From Isoetes taiwanensis (taxonomy: Eukaryota; Streptophyta; Lycopodiopsida; Isoetales; Isoetaceae): a stretch of 64,000 nucleotides of DNA. Both the position numbers and the translations under genes were made by a program. The DNA lies in the NCBI GenBank assembly GCA_021234155.1, contig JAJEKV010000002.1, forward strand, positions 8,100,811 through 8,164,810, read 5' to 3'. Shown one piece after another: positions 60,533 to 64,000 of the stretch (positions within the stretch are counted from its first letter, which is position 1; the number at the start of each line of letters is the position of its first letter). The notes beneath the pieces are model-generated. The model was given only the letters and a program-made list of their open reading frames with translations. It did not search any database and had not been told where the DNA came from.

Positions 60533-60705
60533 TTGGGTCTTGCGGCATAGCTCAGATTTAGCTGTAGAGCTGATCCTATCCACCATAACATCCTTGCCTT
60601 TACCATGCACTTTAAAACACTTGCTTCTAATGTCAAGATTAGTCTCCTTGAATTTGTTGCAGCAAGAAACAAAAATGCAAGCCCCAACACAGTTTTTCCA
60701 TGCCT
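60533..60705 (-). CDS. Candidate terminal exon, unknown protein
   Basis: One minus-strand frame reads WKNCVGACIFVSCCNKFKE, TNLDIRSKCFKVHGKGKDV, MVDRISSTAKSELCRKTQE and stop (TAA at 60533). Upstream is a possible acceptor AAAATAG|GCATGG. Amino-acid composition looks protein-like, but the longer ORF in another frame (60723-60445) overlaps it. Family unknown. It may belong to the same locus as the fragment at 59.8-60.3 kb. Confidence 0.25.
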
Positions 60706-60902
60706 ATTTTTTGTTGGATGCAAGGAATGGTATAGGCAAGGAAAAGAAGATAGTAGAGGATACAGAGAGCCATAGCCAAACCTTCAAATCCACAAGGGCC
60801 GATGCCTGCAGGGCCGATTCTTGCAAATTTGAAGAAATTTGTATGTTTGAAGCATAGTTATTTTTTAAGCATCCGGAAGCATCATGTCGGCTAATATTAT
60901 TA

Positions 60903-60955
60903 AATAGAATAAGAATAAGAATAAGAATAAGAATAAGAATAAGAATAAGAATAAT
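60903..60955 (+). repeat. (AATAAG)n microsatellite
   Basis: About eight perfect hexamer units of AATAAG at 60903-60955. Confidence 0.95.
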
Positions 60956-61039
60956 TTTTTATCATCCATTGAGACCAATCGGCCTATGGAACCCGAAAGG
61001 AACGAATTGTTCAATCCCAAAGAAAACCATGGCAGATGT

Positions 61040-61300
61040 CAAACCGGATCATCATGCTCAATGTCACATGTAGAACTAGCTGATCTCGCATGTCCCGACC
61101 AACCCAACATAGCGATGTTGTGCCTCAATGTCACCGGATTTGCCGGGCAACTTTGAAGGGTATGAGATTCATCCTCAATGACTCCCATTTGGCAAGCATT
61201 GATGAGAGTTCGCCTCGGCGTGGCTCACCAATCCATCTGCCAGTCTCAATTCGAAGATGATGTGCCCCTGTGCGAATGGGGGTGCCACTAAATATAGTAT
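61040..61300 (-). pseudogene. Non-LTR retrotransposon scrap (zinc-binding tail after RT)
   Basis: Minus strand reads RTGAHHLRIETGRW (61268-61227), then after a frame change CQMGVIEDESHTLQSCPANP and LRHNIAML (61185-61110). This is the H-L-IE-GRW...C-C...ED-H-L--C motif typically at the very end of the reverse-transcriptase ORF of some LINE clades. It could be the 3' part of the same family as the remnant at 34.7-36.0 kb. Non-functional. Confidence 0.65.
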
Positions 61301-61325
61301 ATCTACAAACATCAAAGGCAAACAC

Positions 61326-62022
61326 AGAAATAATTTGAACACTAATGTTTTTTGGAATACTTAACTTTGCGTACTTATATTTATAGAAGCAAGAACAATT
61401 CTGCCATGTTCAGAACACTCAAGTTGATATAGACTCAACTCTCATTGTTTCCCATTAAAGTAACACTCATAAGGGCCACATTAATATAATATAGTAATAG
61501 ATAATCATGCAATGCTAAGAACTTGAGCCGCTTCTAATAGCTTGCATGTATTTCCACCAAAATAACTGTAGGCAATATTGATTTGCCTGCTTTTATTTGA
61601 TGTATTCTAAAAGTATATGATACCTGTGGGTTTTAATACAGAAGATTGTGAGTCTCTTAACATATTGGGTCCATGGAAAAAACAAACTTCTTCCTGTGAA
61701 GCTGAAATAAGCCAACCTTAAGAGTCACACCCTTCAAGGGCTACAAAACAAAGTCCGAGATAAATTCTAAACTCTAAACTCGCCTTTTGCACTTTTTGGT
61801 TAATATACGAAGTTCAAAATGCTAATCGATGTGTTGGTTCCAGTGAGATGAGTCGATGGTAGCTTGAATCGATGGTCAAACCCTACAGCAATGGGCTTGT
61901 ATTCTAAGGGTATGAAAGGAAGTAAGGGAGGAGCTGGAAATCAGAGACGTCTTTTGACCTGCATTTTGGTGAAGGAAAACCTGATTAAATCATCATACAC
62001 AACCCGATAAAACCTAACTGAG
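61326..62022. other. Unassigned AT-rich DNA
   Basis: No gene or element seen. Confidence 0.4.
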
Positions 62023-62027
62023 TGAGA
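62023..62027. repeat. Target-site duplication TGAGA, left
   Basis: Matches 62788-62792 and flanks the miniature LTR element. Confidence 0.8.
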
Positions 62028-62787
62028 TGTTAATTGTGAGTCCTTGGCATGCACCCTGCAACAGCAGTCTATGACTGCCGGATGCTACAAAGCTGCCATG
62101 CTCATGATCACAAAACAAGAACAAGACAAAGAAATATGTACAAAGAGTGAAGGGAACGTGGCCAAATGAGGCTCTCCAAATTTGAGATAAAACCTGAGTA
62201 CATCTGAAGAGGCTCTGGTCTAATATAGTGTAGACCGCAAATCTGAGCCCTACATCTAGCTAAATCTAAACCACACACTTAAATTAACCTAAACATGCCA
62301 AGTGTCAGTCTGCCACCACTGACGCCTAACATGTGCACAATGTTAACCACTAGGTGGTTAACACTGCCTCCCCCTAAAAGTTTTTAGCACAAAAACATGT
62401 ACAGACTTTTATAAGTCAAGTCCGACAATTACAACATGGTGCAACAGCGCCACTATTAATTGTGAGTTCTTGGTTTGCACCCTGCAGCAGCAGTCTATGA
62501 CTGCCGGATGCTACAAAGCTGCCATGCTCATGATCACAAAACAAGAACAAGACAAAGAAATATGTACAAAGAGTGAAGGGAACTTGGCCAAATGAGGCTC
62601 TCCAAACTTGAGATAAACCTGAGTACATCTGAAGAGGCTCTGATCTAATATAGTGTAGACCACAAATCTGAGCCCTACATCTAGCTAAATCTAAACCATA
62701 CACTTAGATTAACCTAAACATGCCAAGTGTCAGTCTGCACCACTGACACGTAACATTTGCACAATGTTAACCACTAGGTGGTTAACA
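62028..62787 (-). mobile_element. Miniature LTR element (TRIM/SMART-like), same family as the one in the LRR gene
   Basis: Two LTRs (62454-62787, 5' on the minus strand; 62028-62363, 3') enclose only 90 bp. Just inside the 5' LTR is TGGCGCTGTTGC (62451-62440), a plausible primer-binding site one base from the LTR end. Just before the 3' LTR is TTAGGGGGAGGCAG, the polypurine tract. A TGAGA duplication flanks the element. It therefore carries only the cis-acting ends needed for reverse transcription. LTRs are highly similar to 43234-43585. Confidence 0.88.
62440..62451 (-). other. Primer-binding site candidate of the miniature LTR element
   Basis: TGGCGCTGTTGC on the minus strand, with the TGG expected to pair with a tRNA 3' CCA. 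It is not the initiator-Met site. The tRNA used is not identified. Confidence 0.5.
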
Positions 62788-64000
62788 TGAGAGATAAAAT
62801 AGACCCCTTAAAAATTTGTCATTTGGCTATTAATAGCCACTAATTTTTTCCATATTTGATAGTGTTTCACATCCCGCTAATTGGTTCACACATGATTTGC
62901 ACTATCAAATATTGTTTTTGCAATTTATTTTCACATATTTTGCCCAGATTGTTTGGATTAGGGATTAAAATATTGATTTGGCTTGCTCTAATATGTACCC
63001 AGTTTGATTCGAGCTTCATATTTGCCCAACTCCATTTGCCACTTTGATTTGATTTAGTGGTTTGCCCTTATTTGTGTGGCAAGAAGAAACAAAAGTTTTA
63101 GTACATTTGGTATTAAAGAGGTCTCCTATAGATCAAGTGCTCATTTTAGAGCCCAGCTTTCAGAGCCAGAGATATGTTGACATGCTTATGTTCAGATAAT
63201 AATAATCCCTTGTCTCTTTGATCCCCGATCACTATTCATGATTGAAGGGAGAAGGTCATGACATGGAAAATTTGATTCCCATGAGCCACTATCTGCCCCT
63301 CTCCCAAGTGTTGTGAAGATAGAATCAAAGATAAATGCCAGAGGTGGGATCTAGAGCTGAAGGAATCACAACGCCCATAAAAGAGCAATATTCCAGAATA
63401 CATCGAGGCATACTCCTCCGCAAGCCAGTTGAGCGGTCCAGGTGTCCCAATCAACCCCAAGTATCGATGCCTGTGAAGCTGAAGAATGGGCACAATTTCC
63501 AAGGGACGATGGGAGAACCCTCATTAACACTTCTCATCATATGTATATACGTAGGAAGATATGTATAGCCATGGCAAACAGGAGGCCATACATCCATGGC
63601 AAACAGGAGGCCATACAGAATAGCCCATCCACCTCTGCGGCCGTCCACCTCTGCTGCTCTTTGGAGCCTCTCCGGAAAACTCAAGATCAAAGGAAACAAG
63701 GAACTACAGACCGAAGGAAACAAGGATCGAAGGAAATAAGGCACTACAGATCAAAGGAAACAAGGAACTACAGATCAAATGCGGATGAAAGCCTGAGCAT
63801 AACTCCAAGCAACGAAAAATTCCAAGGCCATCTGTTCTTCCGGAAATCCCAACCCTCTTCTTCTACTTTCTTCGCTTCCTCACCCCCGCCCTAACACATC
63901 CTGCAATTCCGACCTGTTAGCATCTGGCTGCTGGACTTGGTGGGATCCTGCAATTCCGATATAGTACGATCTGTTCCGGCTTCCTTTTAGCCAAGGAGTG
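62788..64000. other. Unassigned end region with short repeats
   Basis: At 63570-63620 a phrase ATGGCAAACAGGAGGCCATACA occurs twice. At 63680-63780 a 25-45 bp unit (AAGGAAACAAGGAACTACAGATC and variants) is repeated three to four times. The plus-strand ORF 63442-63894 (150 codons) runs through these repeats and has no recognisable domain, so I do not call it a gene. Confidence 0.45.

Noticed and set aside
62416-62703. 95-codon ORF near the end of the window
   Set aside because: It is LTR sequence of the miniature element; the same frame is not conserved in the other LTRs.
63442-63894. 150-codon plus-strand ORF
   Set aside because: Runs through short tandem repeats and lacks any domain; overlapped by an opposite-strand ORF.
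1-64000. CRISPR array, organelle DNA insertion, rRNA genes, integrated virus
   Set aside because: No regularly spaced repeats, no recognisable plastid or mitochondrial genes, no rRNA sequence, and no viral-type genes apart from retrotransposon remnants.

Overview
The window is nuclear DNA of a land plant. The evidence is a complete, intron-rich ARGONAUTE1-type gene, a PPR-gene remnant, a Raf-like kinase exon fragment, a plant L1-type LINE, Ty3/gypsy and other LTR elements, a Mutator-like element and a probable Helitron end. The lineage cannot be fixed from the sequence. Ribonuclease-inhibitor-type LRRs and the mix of repeats would fit a non-flowering vascular plant, but this is only a guess. 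Most of the 64 kb is transposon-derived or unassigned AT-rich DNA. Only one gene looks intact.

Layout. 0.8-1.75 kb: a frameshifted coiled-coil ORF (-). 3.0-17.6 kb: three degraded copies of one ~4 kb AT-rich repeat (A 3036-7150, B 10860-15283, C 15302-17605), with unrelated DNA between A and B. 18.9-22.87 kb: a decayed gypsy element (-), with integrase remnants, a polypurine tract and a GC-rich presumed LTR. 23.0-24.5 kb: a Raf-like kinase exon fragment and a direct/inverted/direct fold-back repeat. 25.2-33.6 kb: an ~8.4 kb L1-type LINE (+) with poly(A) and a 12-bp target duplication, inserted inside a PPR pseudogene whose halves lie at 24.98-25.2 and 33.6-34.0 kb. 34.2-37.6 kb: a second gypsy end, a non-LTR remnant (-), a miniature TRIM-type LTR element and a possible Helitron 3' end. 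42.4-46.5 kb: an LRR gene (-) split by a ~3 kb non-autonomous LTR element. Removing the element and one 5-bp target copy restores the LRR reading frame. 48.35-49.15 kb: a Mutator-like element with ~150-bp terminal inverted repeats. 49.9-54.8 kb: the AGO1-like gene (-), 22 coding exons and 1080 codons, with the full D-E-D-H slicer tetrad. 59.8-60.7 kb: weak candidate exons. 61.0-61.3 kb: a second non-LTR scrap. 62.0-62.8 kb: a 760-bp miniature relative of the LTR element found in the LRR gene.

Functionally, the only gene likely to act as a unit is the ARGONAUTE, the effector of miRNA/siRNA-guided RNA cleavage. The rest is a record of insertions, several datable in relative order from target-site duplications. 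I found no convincing undescribed multigene system. The most informative observations are the two exactly reconstructable gene disruptions, the two miniature LTR families, and a GC-AG intron in the ARGONAUTE gene.
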